Positions 17,149-25,987 of a DNA stretch of 64,000 bases are shown piece by piece. The stretch covers positions 3,348,001 to 3,412,000 of the forward strand of contig NZ_CP080627.1 of NCBI RefSeq assembly GCF_025917315.1. Direction: 5' to 3'. Position 1 is the stretch's first letter; each line of letters opens with the position of its first letter. The stretch is from Halomonas qaidamensis. Lineage in GTDB: Bacteria; Pseudomonadota; Gammaproteobacteria; Pseudomonadales; Halomonadaceae. Made by a program: the position numbers and the translations under genes. Below the pieces are notes generated by a model. The model did not search any database. It had not been told where the DNA came from and worked only from the letters and a program-made list of their open reading frames with translations.

Positions 17149-20121
17149 ATGCCTTTACCTGCTCGCCATTGTTCGCTGATAAGGTGGTTGTTGGCTGCAG
17201 CGTTAATATTTTCACAGGCTGTTGTCGCAGCCCCTTCAACAACGCTAGGTGTGTTTGCCTACCGTGATGTTGGGACAGTTCGCGAACAGTTCTCTCCCAT
17301 TATAGAGGCAATACAGGACGCACTTCCCCACCATCAAGTGCGCATGCAAGTGTTATCACTTGAAGCGCTGGATGACGCGCTTAAAGCGGGCGACATAGAC
17401 TTCATCCTCACTAATCCACGCCATTTCTTGGCCGTCCGCCAGCATTATAATGTCAGCGGCGCGTTGGCGACACTTCAGACATACCAGGGGGGGCACCACC
17501 TAAGCTCTCTCGCGGGAGTTATTCTATCTCTAGCGGAGGACAATATAGAAACGTTGTCTGCACTGGAGGGGCGTGTCATCGGCGTACCCGGCAAACGCTT
17601 TCTTGGGGGATTTCTCGCTCAAGCTTATGAGATCCATCAGCAGGGATATGATCCTGAGCAATTTGCTAACTATCAAGAATTAGGGTCTCACGACGCTGTT
17701 ATGCAGGCACTTCTGAACGGCGAAGTTGACGCCGGCTTTGTGCGCAGCGGTATTTTGGAGGACTGGATAGCAAGCGGACTTTTAGCGCAAGATACGCTCA
17801 CTGTCGTGCAAGCTCACGACTTGAATCCAGGCTTTCCACTTGCTCACTCCACCCGACTCTATCCAGAGTGGGCGTTTGCTGCTATGCCACATGTCTCCAT
17901 AGACGATATCCGGCACGTCAGTCAGGCCCTGCTTAGCCTGGAAGATGCTGAGCCGAAGGAGAGCGAATCCATTGGGTTTAACCCACCCCAGGACTATTTA
18001 CCAGTTGAGCTGGCAGCGCGTACGTTAGGTGTTGCCCCTTTCGCAACAACGCAACTATCTCTCTGGCAGCAGCTGAACGCTCGCTTTGGCGATGCTATCT
18101 GGCTACCGGTCGCTCTGACAGCAGCATTCGTGCTGTTGCTTGCACTTTTTATTGTGCTTTATATACGCAAGTCCCGCCTCTTTGAACGCTTTACCGCTCT
18201 TTTCTATTACTCACCCAGTGCCAAGCTACTTTTGCATACCGACGAGAGGGGACATTTTGTTATTGCAGAAAGTAATTATGCCGCACACACATTGTTTAAA
18301 GCACACAGCAGTGACGATTTAATTGGTAAGGACATTGTGGACCTTTCGCCCAAGACGCAGCCGGACGGGCAACTCTCCACCACTCGTGCGAGGGAATTAC
18401 TGACGCTTGCGTGCGATGAACGTCAGCAGTTCATCTGGGAACATACGGATTTGCAAGGCGCCTCCGTTATTGTTCAAGCAACGTTAATTAAGTTTACAAA
18501 CAGCAAATTACTAGCTGCGTTGCATCAAAAACCGATATTTTTAGTTGCTCTGCACGATATTACCAAACAGGAGAGCGCCCGTAGAACACTAGAAGAAGAG
18601 CGTAACGCACTGCAGAACATCCTTTGGGGCACTGCCGCTGGCACTTGGGAGTGGAATATCCAAACGGGTGAAACACGTTTCAACGAACGCTGGGCTGAAA
18701 TGGTAGGGTATCGCCTAGATGAGCTAACACCCACCACTATTGATACGTGGATGGCCTTCTGTCACCCAGACGATCTCAAGCGTTCAGAGACACTATTAAC
18801 TGAACATTTTGAAGGCAAGCGTGACGCTTACGATTTTGAAGCCCGCATGCGCCACCGTAACGGTCATTGGATCTGGGTTCAGGATCGCGGTCGCGTTATC
18901 ACACGCAATGAACTCGGCGAGCCGGTATGGGTCGCTGGTACCCATAGCGATATCACTGCACGCAAAGAGGCCGAAGCAAGGGCCAAATCGGCTATGGATC
19001 AAACGCGTAAGCATGCGGCGCTGCTGCCTGGCATGTTATATCAGTTTTGGCTCCACCCAGATGGTCGCAGCGCCTTCCCTTACGCCAGCACAGGCATTGA
19101 AGATATCTACGGCGTCTCGCCTGAAGAGGTTCAAGAAGATGCTAGTGAGGTGTTCAATTTTATCGCCCCCGAAGACTTACCAGCAGTTGCTCATAGCATT
19201 TCTACCTCGGCCGCCAAGTTAACGATGTGGCGCCAAACATATCGCATCAACCATCCTGGCGGCCATCAAATCTGGGTCGAAGGCATCGCTACACCTGAAC
19301 GGCTGGAAGATAGCAGCACCATGTGGCATGGGTACTTGCGTGATGTCACCGACGAGCACACAACGCAGTTGCAACTTGAACAGTATCGCGAATCGCTTGA
19401 GCGCTCCAATAAGGAGCTTGAGCATTTTGCGTACGCCGCATCGCATGACCTCCGTCAGCCATTACGCATGGTGACAAGCTACGCGCAACTGCTTGAACAC
19501 CATCTTGGCGGGCTCGATGAAGATGGAGAGATGATGCTGCACTATATGCGCGATGGCGCAAAGCGAATGGACAACATGCTGCTATCACTGCTTGATTACT
19601 CTCGCGTTGGGCGCAAGGGACAACCAATGCAAGAGATGTCGTTGAGAAATGCCCTTGATGAAGCGCTGCACTTTTTGACTCCTGATATCAAGCAAGCCAA
19701 TGCCGCAATCGAGGTGACAGGCGACTGGCCCACTGTTTATGCAAGTCCTGACGAGATGACACGGCTATTCCAAAATCTAATCAGCAACGCTCTGAAATAC
19801 CGCTTAAAAGAGAATGAAGCCGTTAAAATCACTATCGATAGCACAGCATTAATCGATAGCCAGCAATGGCAAATCAGCGTAACGGATAATGGCATTGGCA
19901 TCGCCCCGGATCAAATAGACCGCTTATTCAAGGTTTTTCAACGCCTACATACCCGAGAGCAGTACGAGGGCACTGGCGTGGGTTTAGCCATATGCCGCAA
20001 AATTGTTGAACGCCACGGCGGGCAAATTTGGGTGGAATCCGAAGGGGAAGGCAAAGGAAGTCGTTTCACGCTAACACTCCCAGCGCACCACACCTCAGAA
20101 GGAAAACATGATGCGGTGTAA
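17149..20121 (+). CDS. Histidine kinase with fused PhnD-like periplasmic binding domain and three PAS domains
   Basis: A 990-residue membrane kinase. Its order is signal peptide (1-28), a PhnD/phosphonate-type periplasmic binding domain (about 30-285; AYRDVGTVREQFSPI, FILTNPRHFL), one membrane helix (about 318-339) and three PAS segments (about 345-470, 480-607, 620-737, each of the last two followed by PAC). Then come a dimerisation/phosphoacceptor domain with His766 in SHDLRQPLR and an ATPase domain (NLISNALKYR, DNGIGI, GTGVGLAICRKIVERHGG). AAGGA seven bases upstream supports the ATG. The binding domain should report an anionic ligand such as phosphonate, phosphite or a thiol-oxide. Only the fold, not the ligand, can be read. 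It has no receiver domain of its own. Confidence 0.9.
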   Translation: MPLPARHCSLIRWLLAAALIFSQAVVAAPSTTLGVFAYRDVGTVREQFSPIIEAIQDALPHHQVRMQVLSLEALDDALKAGDIDFILTNPRHFLAVRQHYNVSGALATLQTYQGGHHLSSLAGVILSLAEDNIETLSALEGRVIGVPGKRFLGGFLAQAYEIHQQGYDPEQFANYQELGSHDAVMQALLNGEVDAGFVRSGILEDWIASGLLAQDTLTVVQAHDLNPGFPLAHSTRLYPEWAFAAMPHVSIDDIRHVSQALLSLEDAEPKESESIGFNPPQDYLPVELAARTLGVAPFATTQLSLWQQLNARFGDAIWLPVALTAAFVLLLALFIVLYIRKSRLFERFTALFYYSPSAKLLLHTDERGHFVIAESNYAAHTLFKAHSSDDLIGKDIVDLSPKTQPDGQLSTTRARELLTLACDERQQFIWEHTDLQGASVIVQATLIKFTNSKLLAALHQKPIFLVALHDITKQESARRTLEEERNALQNILWGTAAGTWEWNIQTGETRFNERWAEMVGYRLDELTPTTIDTWMAFCHPDDLKRSETLLTEHFEGKRDAYDFEARMRHRNGHWIWVQDRGRVITRNELGEPVWVAGTHSDITARKEAEARAKSAMDQTRKHAALLPGMLYQFWLHPDGRSAFPYASTGIEDIYGVSPEEVQEDASEVFNFIAPEDLPAVAHSISTSAAKLTMWRQTYRINHPGGHQIWVEGIATPERLEDSSTMWHGYLRDVTDEHTTQLQLEQYRESLERSNKELEHFAYAASHDLRQPLRMVTSYAQLLEHHLGGLDEDGEMMLHYMRDGAKRMDNMLLSLLDYSRVGRKGQPMQEMSLRNALDEALHFLTPDIKQANAAIEVTGDWPTVYASPDEMTRLFQNLISNALKYRLKENEAVKITIDSTALIDSQQWQISVTDNGIGIAPDQIDRLFKVFQRLHTREQYEGTGVGLAICRKIVERHGGQIWVESEGEGKGSRFTLTLPAHHTSEGKHDAV

Positions 20122-21463
20122 TGTGCGCCTTCACTGTATTCTGTGCGCCCTCTACCTCTCTTGGTTGCCAGTAACGGGGTGGGCCATGCCAGACTTTAAC
20201 GCGTTTTTTGAGCATCACTCGACGCCTATGTGGATGCTGTCAGTCGATCGGGGAGAAATTTTGGCCGCTAACCGAGCCGCAGAGGAGTTTTATGGCTTCG
20301 AGCCGCTAAAAGGCATGAACATCAACCAAATCAATATGCTCACGCCAAAGCAAATAGAAGACGAGCTCCAACGCGCTGCCAAAACCGAGCGTAACCACTT
20401 GTACTTTCGACATAGGCTAGCCAATAACGACATCAAGGTAATGGGTGTCTACACCAGTCGCTTCATAGTGGATGGACGCGAGGTTCTCATCTCTTCGCTT
20501 TATGATACCAGCGACTTTGAAAGCTCTGCCGAAAGGCACTATATCGAACGTGTAGAAGAGCAAGTTGATCTGCAGACACAGCAGATTCAAGCTTCAAAGC
20601 AACGTACGCTTTGGCTAGCGATGGGGGCGACCCTCCTGCAATTTTGTGTCATTGCCATTCTGGTGATTATTTTGCATCGCTTACGTCGTTCTCAACAAGA
20701 CAACCGTCGCTTAATCAACGAACTCTCCTTTCGTAATCGGGAGCTTGAGCGATTAAGTCACGTTATGGCACATCACTTCCAGGAACCTAGTCGGCGACTC
20801 GTCAGCTTCGCCCAGCAGTTATCTCAACAGCTCGCCCAAAAACAACGTCATCATCTGTCCCAAAAGAGTGCTCACTCGGTGACAGAGGAAGATAACAAAG
20901 AGATGCAAATGGCTGTTGACTTTATAGAGAGTCAGGCCAAAAAGCTGAAAGAGCTGGTGAATGATATTCAGCGCTACCTTAGTCTTGACCTCCAGCCGAA
21001 GCTGGAAACAGTGGAACCAGATTGCCTCATTGATGCGGTCTGCCACTCTACCCCTGAGCTTGCAGAGCTAAGGCGTAAGGGCGCAATAGAAATTCCTCAG
21101 CGACTGCCGTCAGTAAGTGCAGATGCGCGTCAGCTCAAAATGATTTTTCACGCGCTTTTACAGAACGCCTGGCTATATCGTGCTCCAGAGCGCAATTTAA
21201 AAGTTCGTATTACGGCACGCACGATGGCCGGTCGCGTTCAGTTTCGTGTTGAGGACAATGGTAGCGGGATTTTGCCTGAGTATCGTGAACAAGTAATGGA
21301 GATCTTCACGCGCTTGGTACCGAGCAGCAAACAGTATCCTGGTACTGGGATGGGGCTCGCCCTGGTAGTAAGAGCCCTACGCAATATCGAAGGGCATATC
21401 GCTATCGAAGAAGGTATCTCAGGCGGCACAGCAATTATTTTTGATCTACCACTAGCAAGGTGA
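20108..21463 (+). CDS. PAS-containing membrane histidine kinase with degenerate H-box
   Basis: A 451-residue protein overlapping the preceding gene by 14 bp. It has an N-terminal signal/anchor (to about residue 26), a PAS-like domain (30-140), a coiled stretch, a membrane helix (about 167-192, MGATLLQFCVIAILVIIL), a phosphoacceptor helix and an ATPase domain (about 300-451; LLQNAWLYRAPE, DNGSGI, GTGMGLALV). The H-box reads MAHHFQEPSRR, with His223 as the probable acceptor. The acidic residue that normally follows the His (HD or HE) is Phe, which may affect phosphatase or autokinase activity. The closest layout is the phytochrome-like SHDLQEPLR kinases that pair with Rcp1-type regulators, and one such regulator is the next gene. 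Confidence 0.87.
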   Translation: MMRCNVRLHCILCALYLSWLPVTGWAMPDFNAFFEHHSTPMWMLSVDRGEILAANRAAEEFYGFEPLKGMNINQINMLTPKQIEDELQRAAKTERNHLYFRHRLANNDIKVMGVYTSRFIVDGREVLISSLYDTSDFESSAERHYIERVEEQVDLQTQQIQASKQRTLWLAMGATLLQFCVIAILVIILHRLRRSQQDNRRLINELSFRNRELERLSHVMAHHFQEPSRRLVSFAQQLSQQLAQKQRHHLSQKSAHSVTEEDNKEMQMAVDFIESQAKKLKELVNDIQRYLSLDLQPKLETVEPDCLIDAVCHSTPELAELRRKGAIEIPQRLPSVSADARQLKMIFHALLQNAWLYRAPERNLKVRITARTMAGRVQFRVEDNGSGILPEYREQVMEIFTRLVPSSKQYPGTGMGLALVVRALRNIEGHIAIEEGISGGTAIIFDLPLAR

Positions 21464-21469
21464 TGCGTT

Positions 21470-21901
21470 TTGGAAATTAAAAGTGATTTTACCGTTCTTC
21501 TTGTTGAGGACGAGGCAGCCGATGTTCATTTAACGAAAATGGCCTTCAAGCAGAGTCGCCTACTGGTCAACGTATGCGATGTTGGTGACGGCGTTGAAGC
21601 GCTAGCTTTTCTTCGGCGTGAAGGAAATTACCATAGCGCCCCATGGCCAGATATTATTCTGCTTGATCTCAATATGCCACGGATGGACGGCAAAACTTTT
21701 CTTACTCACTTAAAGCAGGACGAAAAGCTAAAGCGCATTCCTGTGATAGTCCTTACCACCTCAGAGGCGGAGTCAGACATTGTGGAGTCTTACGATCTTG
21801 GTTGCTCTGGCTTCGTAACAAAGCCTATGGATCTTTCACAATTTCTGAGGGCCATTCAGAAAGTGGAAGATTATTGGCTGACGCTGGTTAAACGGCCTTA
21901 A
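21470..21901 (+). CDS. Single-domain Rcp1-like response regulator
   Basis: A 143-residue receiver domain with no output domain. The acidic pair is in VEDEAADV, the acceptor Asp in IILLDLNMPRMDG, the switch Thr in VLTTSE and the Lys in FVTKPMD. The GNYHSAPWPDIILLDLNMPR segment is typical of regulators partnered with phytochrome-like kinases. Translation appears to begin at a TTG, with AAGG eight bases upstream and the preceding stop codon six bases away. It probably shuttles phosphate from one or both upstream kinases, possibly to the GGDEF regulator that opens the cluster. Confidence 0.9.
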   Translation: MEIKSDFTVLLVEDEAADVHLTKMAFKQSRLLVNVCDVGDGVEALAFLRREGNYHSAPWPDIILLDLNMPRMDGKTFLTHLKQDEKLKRIPVIVLTTSEAESDIVESYDLGCSGFVTKPMDLSQFLRAIQKVEDYWLTLVKRP

Positions 21902-22268
21902 AAGAATAAATAGTGAGAACACTGATAAGTGAATGCTCCCAAGACACCACCTTGCTGTAAATGGACAGCACAGTCTCATTAGCCTCCCCACAACGTGACT
22001 ATTTTGCGTCCTGCTTTTGGCCAGATTTGACCTCTTGACAACGCAAACTATTTGCTCGTTTGATTGACCTATTGAAAAAGCGCGGAGTGTTCACCCCTCA
22101 ACTCAACACTCTTCAGACACAAGCGCAGCTGTTAGGCCGCTTCGATGTGGATGATAGAGTTCTCCAGTGTACAGCGACAAATTGTGACGTTTGAGGTGGA
22201 GACGCTGTAGTGCACAGCTGCTTATCGCTAGAATCACACAAACTGCCAGCCCCTGACCGGAGAACACC
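21902..22268. other. Gene-free stretch before the sulfurtransferase gene
   Basis: No coding frame with a ribosome-binding site and no strong terminator were seen. The last ~30 bases before 22269 (including CTGACCGGAGAAC) are shared with the leader of the deleted gene copy at 1049-1086; the rest of the stretch is not shared. GGAG within this shared leader is the Shine-Dalgarno of the next gene. Confidence 0.4.
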
Positions 22269-23117
22269 ATGCCATCCCCCCTAGTGCCGACCCAATGGCT
22301 GCAAGACAACCTAGACAACGAACGGTTAGTGCTTATAGATGCGAGCATGGCGACTGTCATTGGTAAAGACCCGATCGTTTATGACCGCCCGATGTGGATA
22401 CCGGGTAGCCGCCAGATCGATCTCGAAGGCGTGCTCTGTGACACCGGATCTTCTCAGACCCACGCCTTTCCAACAGAGGAGCAAGTTACTGATGAAGCTC
22501 AACGGTTGGGTATTACGACCGACAGCCTCGTCGTACTGTACGATAACCAAGGCATCTATTCGGCGCCTCGGGCCTGGTGGATTTTCCGGTCAATGGGCGT
22601 TAAACACGTTTTTGTTCTGGATGGAGGACTGCCACAGTGGCTAGCCGAAAAGCGGGACGTTGTTTCTACTATCGCTGAGAATACCGCCACACCTAGCAAC
22701 TTCGTCGCCAACCTTGATCGCAGCCGGGTGCGAGACTCAGCGTACGTTTTGCACCATCTGGACGATAGCCGGGTAACCGTTATTGATGCCCGATCACGTT
22801 CACGCTTCTTGGCACAGGTGCCTGAACCCCGCCCTGGGGTGCGCAGTGGTCATATCCCCAACTCTCACAACCTGCCGTTTACAGAGGTGCTAGAGGGAAA
22901 TTGTTTTAAACCTGCTAGCGAGCTGAAGGCCATCTTTATAACGCTTGCTCCGCCCCTCCAATCTAGCAGTGAACCCCAATTGGTATTTTCCTGTGGCTCG
23001 GGCATCACCGCCTGCATCATTTTGCTGGCTGCCGAACTGGCGGGATACCATCAGCTATCGCTGTACGACGGTTCTTGGGCCGACTGGGGACGCGATGAAT
23101 CACTCCCAGTGGCTTAG
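22269..23117 (+). CDS. sseA: 3-mercaptopyruvate/thiosulfate sulfurtransferase (two-rhodanese-domain)
   Basis: A 282-residue cytosolic enzyme of two rhodanese domains. The N-terminal inactive domain spans about 1-140 (WLQDNLDNERLVLIDAS; SAPRAWWIFRSMG). The C-terminal catalytic domain holds DARSRSRF, the substrate-specificity region PGVRSGHIPNSHNLPF and the active-site loop CGSGITAC. CGSG(I/V)T is the signature of 3-mercaptopyruvate sulfurtransferases. Transfer of sulfur from mercaptopyruvate to thiols or cyanide feeds persulfide pools. The ribosome-binding site GGAG lies close upstream. A shrunken second copy lies at 1.05-1.28 kb. Confidence 0.92.
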   Translation: MPSPLVPTQWLQDNLDNERLVLIDASMATVIGKDPIVYDRPMWIPGSRQIDLEGVLCDTGSSQTHAFPTEEQVTDEAQRLGITTDSLVVLYDNQGIYSAPRAWWIFRSMGVKHVFVLDGGLPQWLAEKRDVVSTIAENTATPSNFVANLDRSRVRDSAYVLHHLDDSRVTVIDARSRSRFLAQVPEPRPGVRSGHIPNSHNLPFTEVLEGNCFKPASELKAIFITLAPPLQSSSEPQLVFSCGSGITACIILLAAELAGYHQLSLYDGSWADWGRDESLPVA

Positions 23118-23171
23118 GTTTTGTATGAATGGCTCTGGCCAATAGCAATGGATGCTTCAAAGAGGTAATAC

Positions 23172-23303
23172 ATGACGACGGGTAAACCAAAAGAGCATCA
23201 CCGTACGAGTAGAAAACAAAATCAAGCAATACGAGGTCTCATTGAAGTGACTACAATCACTTTGTGGTATGGGATTAAGACCACTACGTCTTTGAATGGC
23301 TAG
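23172..23303 (+). CDS. Possible 43-residue small protein after the sulfurtransferase gene
   Basis: An ATG at 23172 follows AGAGG at six-base spacing and opens 43 codons: a basic N-terminus (KPKEHHRTSRKQNQ), then a moderately hydrophobic stretch (AIRGLIEVTTITLWYGI). No family is recognised. The reading is doubtful because its second half overlaps an inverted repeat (23245-23262) that may be part of the promoter of the following regulator gene. Confidence 0.3.
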   Translation: MTTGKPKEHHRTSRKQNQAIRGLIEVTTITLWYGIKTTTSLNG

Positions 23304-23326
23304 TTATTTATAGGCGAGAGATTGCA

Positions 23327-24004
23327 ATGCGGATGCTGCTAATTGAAGACCACCCTGCTCTCGCTGAAGCCGTTGCCAGCGCTCTGGTGAAAGCTGGATT
23401 TGCTGTGGACAATGCGTATTCTGCAAAAAGCGCGCTGGCGATGCATCAAGCGGCTTCCTACGATCTAGTATTGCTGGATCTGGGTCTGCCAGATGGAAAT
23501 GGCTTGGACCTGTTGCCTTCCCTTAGTGCTAATGGACAGACACCCATAGTTGTACTGACTGCACGTGACCAGCTCTCTGAGAGGCTGGCCGGGCTAGATA
23601 GCGGAGCTGACGACTACATTGTCAAACCTGTTGAAATGCCAGAACTTATTGCACGCTGCCGTGCCATCTTGCGACGGCCAGGCAAGCGCATCAATAAAGT
23701 CTTAACGTATGGCCTCCTGGCCTTTGACACCTCAACGCGAACAGCAACCGTTGGCGATATTCCTTTGCCTTTGGGCCAGCGTGAAATAGGCGTCCTGGAG
23801 CAGCTTATGCGAGCGCAGGGGCAGGTACTATCACGCGAAGCGCTGGAGGCTTCGGTGTACAGCTTTGATGATGAGGTTGGCCCCAACGCATTAGAAGCGG
23901 CCATATCGCGCCTTCGGCGAGCCCTCAAGCCAACAGACTGTGAACTAACGATTGTAACCATTCGTGGTGTCGGCTGGATGCTGATAAAAGAGCAAAACCA
24001 ATGA
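23327..24004 (+). CDS. OmpR-family response regulator, QseB/PmrA-like
   Basis: A 225-residue regulator with a receiver domain (about 1-115; EDHPAL acidic pocket, acceptor Asp in LVLLDLGLPDGNG, Thr in VLTARD, Lys in YIVKPVE). A winged-helix DNA-binding domain spans about 125-222 (LGQREIGVLEQLMRAQGQVLSREALE and the last-helix region RLRRAL; key Arg and Leu positions match OmpR/PhoB type). The end of the gene overlaps the kinase gene by four bases. An inverted repeat AAGTGA-N6-TCACTT at 23245-23262 is a possible autoregulatory site. Confidence 0.92.
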   Translation: MRMLLIEDHPALAEAVASALVKAGFAVDNAYSAKSALAMHQAASYDLVLLDLGLPDGNGLDLLPSLSANGQTPIVVLTARDQLSERLAGLDSGADDYIVKPVEMPELIARCRAILRRPGKRINKVLTYGLLAFDTSTRTATVGDIPLPLGQREIGVLEQLMRAQGQVLSREALEASVYSFDDEVGPNALEAAISRLRRALKPTDCELTIVTIRGVGWMLIKEQNQ

Positions 24005-25356
24005 GCTCCCGCCAGCCCACACTGGCCAAAAACCTAACGTATCGGCTTACCTGGATATTGCTGTTTGCCATCGTGATCAATGTCATCGTGGTCGGTATCT
24101 ACTACAGCTCTGATCGAGAGTCGCTAGAAAGAGAGGCTATTGAGAAACAGCTGTCTTTGTTGACTAAAGCCTTTGATGACACTGACCTAAACATCCGCTC
24201 CCATGCAAAAACACTCTTCCGTTCACATCCGCAGGGGTATGCCTTTGCATTACTAGATTATCAAGGCAATCTGCTTGACGCTGAAAACGAAGCATTGATT
24301 CCCCAACAGGCATTGCACACAGATCTCTTTGCTCAACACTGGCAAACACGCCTGACGACCCCAGATGGGGTTACCCTCCTGATGTCGCAGCCTGTCGAGC
24401 TACCGTCAGGTACGGCAAGACTTATATTTGCCATGCACAACGATCCTGGCCATCTCATCCTACGCGCCCTCGCCAGCGAATTTCTAACCCATATCTGGAT
24501 ACCCATTTTGCCGGTTGCCGTAATGATGATTGGTGCCAATCACTTCATGATTCGTCGCGGTCTCAGGCCGGTCAGACATGCTGCCAACTGGGCACGTACC
24601 ATTCAACCTGGCATACCCGCTCCTTCCATTGAAGAGGAAAATTTGCCTGCTGAAATTGACGACCTAGTTCACTCTACGCAACGCACCCTGGAGCGTTTGA
24701 ATATTGCCCTTCTGGCCGAGCAGCGCCGGGGGGCAGAAATTGCTCATGCATTACGTACTCCTATTGCCGTCTTGACCGCACGACTCGCACTGCTGCCTGC
24801 CGGGGATAACACCGAAAAGTTACGCACTGACCTAGCGTCACTTGCCAGAACCGTTCATCAAGTATTGGCTTGCTCAAAAGCGGACGCGCTTGATATATCG
24901 TCAGAGTCTCGTTGCGAACTCAACCAGATTGCTACCCGAATAACCGCGAACTTAGCTCCTTTCGCCTATGAAAGAGGAGTGACGCTTTCATTACGCCCGC
25001 ATACCAATCCGGTTATTGTACGTGCCACTCAGGAAGGTGTTGAACTGGCGCTGGTCAATCTAGTTGAGAATGCAGTTTTGCATTCCGGTACTCAAATCAT
25101 CGAGATAACGGTGGGCCCCGGTGCCACGCTCAGCGTACGTGATGAAGGCCGTGGTATTCCAACTGAATCTTTTCACCATGTCTTTGATGCCTTTTGGAGA
25201 GGCGAAGAGGCTGCTGAAGGAGGCAGCGGTCTTGGTCTGGCTATTGTGCAACGCTTACAGCTCGCACAGAAAGGCAGCGTGACGCTTTCCACGTCTCCTA
25301 AGGGCGGTGCTGAATTCACACTTTTCTACAGCACTGAGAATGACGCTAGAAAATAG
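24001..25356 (+). CDS. Sensor histidine kinase, QseC/PmrB-like partner of the upstream regulator
   Basis: A 451-residue inner-membrane kinase. The first membrane helix spans about 13-33, a periplasmic sensor about 35-155, and the second membrane helix about 160-182 (IWIPILPVAVMMIGANHFM). A linker, the phosphoacceptor helix with His in EIAHALRTPIAVL and an ATPase domain follow (NLVENAVLHSG, RDEGRGIP, GSGLGLAIVQRL). The acidic residue after the His is Ala, as in a recognised subset of HALRTP kinases. Coupled translation with the regulator (ATGA) marks them as a pair. The next two small genes, a membrane peptide and a YgiW-like protein, repeat the ygiW-qseBC association known from enteric bacteria. 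Confidence 0.92.
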   Translation: MSSRQPTLAKNLTYRLTWILLFAIVINVIVVGIYYSSDRESLEREAIEKQLSLLTKAFDDTDLNIRSHAKTLFRSHPQGYAFALLDYQGNLLDAENEALIPQQALHTDLFAQHWQTRLTTPDGVTLLMSQPVELPSGTARLIFAMHNDPGHLILRALASEFLTHIWIPILPVAVMMIGANHFMIRRGLRPVRHAANWARTIQPGIPAPSIEEENLPAEIDDLVHSTQRTLERLNIALLAEQRRGAEIAHALRTPIAVLTARLALLPAGDNTEKLRTDLASLARTVHQVLACSKADALDISSESRCELNQIATRITANLAPFAYERGVTLSLRPHTNPVIVRATQEGVELALVNLVENAVLHSGTQIIEITVGPGATLSVRDEGRGIPTESFHHVFDAFWRGEEAAEGGSGLGLAIVQRLQLAQKGSVTLSTSPKGGAEFTLFYSTENDARK

Positions 25357-25440
25357 GGAGTCGTCAGGTTCCCGTCAGCTTGACGCAGTAAGCTGCAAGG
25401 GTCAGTCACGATTAGCCCACAATCCGATTTAGGGGGCACC

Positions 25441-25578
25441 ATGAAAGACTTAAAGCAAATCAATTTACGAAATACCAACGAGTGGCTCTCCGGCGATATT
25501 GACATCCGAGTACCTAAAAAATGGCTTGTCATTGCCGCCGCCGTTTTTGTCATTCTTGTTTTGCTTGCCCTGAATTAA
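25441..25578 (+). CDS. 45-residue single-pass membrane peptide
   Basis: ATG at 25441 with a GGGGG tract just upstream opens 45 codons and ends TAA 15 bp before the next gene. The product has a polar, basic first half (MKDLKQINLRNTNEWLSGDI) and one clean C-terminal membrane helix (WLVIAAAVFVILVLLALN) preceded by two Lys, implying the N-terminus faces the cytoplasm. No family is recognised. Its place between a QseBC-like pair and a YgiW-like secreted protein suggests a small accessory or connector of that two-component system; this is inference. Confidence 0.7.
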   Translation: MKDLKQINLRNTNEWLSGDIDIRVPKKWLVIAAAVFVILVLLALN

Positions 25579-25593
25579 GCGAGGAACTAAAAA

Positions 25594-25926
25594 ATGAAGG
25601 CATTCACTATCGCCATATTGGCATTGCTACCTCTATCACCACTGATGGCAAATCAGATAACACCGATAAGCGAAGCAGAAAAAGGCAGCATAGTGACATT
25701 GTCAGGCACAATAGAACGTATTTCTGACACTGATGAATTTCGCCTGTCAGACGATACGGGCAGTATTAATATTTATGTAGGTCCTAACTGGGTGCCTGCC
25801 CAAATAGGCGAAGCCATTCAGGTGATGGGATTTGTAGATGATGGCTTTGGCCCACGAGAGGTATATGCACGTCAATTGACACGCGCCGATGGCAGTGTGG
25901 TCGAGTTTGAACATCGGTACGATTAA
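25594..25926 (+). CDS. Periplasmic OB-fold (BOF, YgiW/YdeI-like) protein
   Basis: A 110-residue secreted protein with a signal peptide (MKAFTIAILALLPLSPLMA-NQ) and a bacterial OB-fold core: GSIVTLSGTIERISDTDEF, RLSDDTGSINIYVGPN and VQVMGFVDDG-like strands. The family (YgiW, YdeI, VisP) is linked to stress tolerance and binds small ligands in the periplasm. In enterobacteria ygiW lies next to qseBC, as a homologue does here. AGGA ten bases upstream supports the start. Confidence 0.8.
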   Translation: MKAFTIAILALLPLSPLMANQITPISEAEKGSIVTLSGTIERISDTDEFRLSDDTGSINIYVGPNWVPAQIGEAIQVMGFVDDGFGPREVYARQLTRADGSVVEFEHRYD

Positions 25927-25956
25927 TTTGTTGATTTTTCCTATACGCCTATGACG

Positions 25957-25987
25957 GCAGTCAGGCTAACGCATATAGCCTGACTGC
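25957..25987. terminator. Perfect 12-bp hairpin after the BOF gene
   Basis: GCAGTCAGGCTA (25957-25968) pairs fully with TAGCCTGACTGC (25976-25987) around a seven-base loop, 30 bp after the stop codon. No T-tract follows on the plus strand, so termination is likely but not certain. From here to 26303 no gene was found. Confidence 0.6.
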
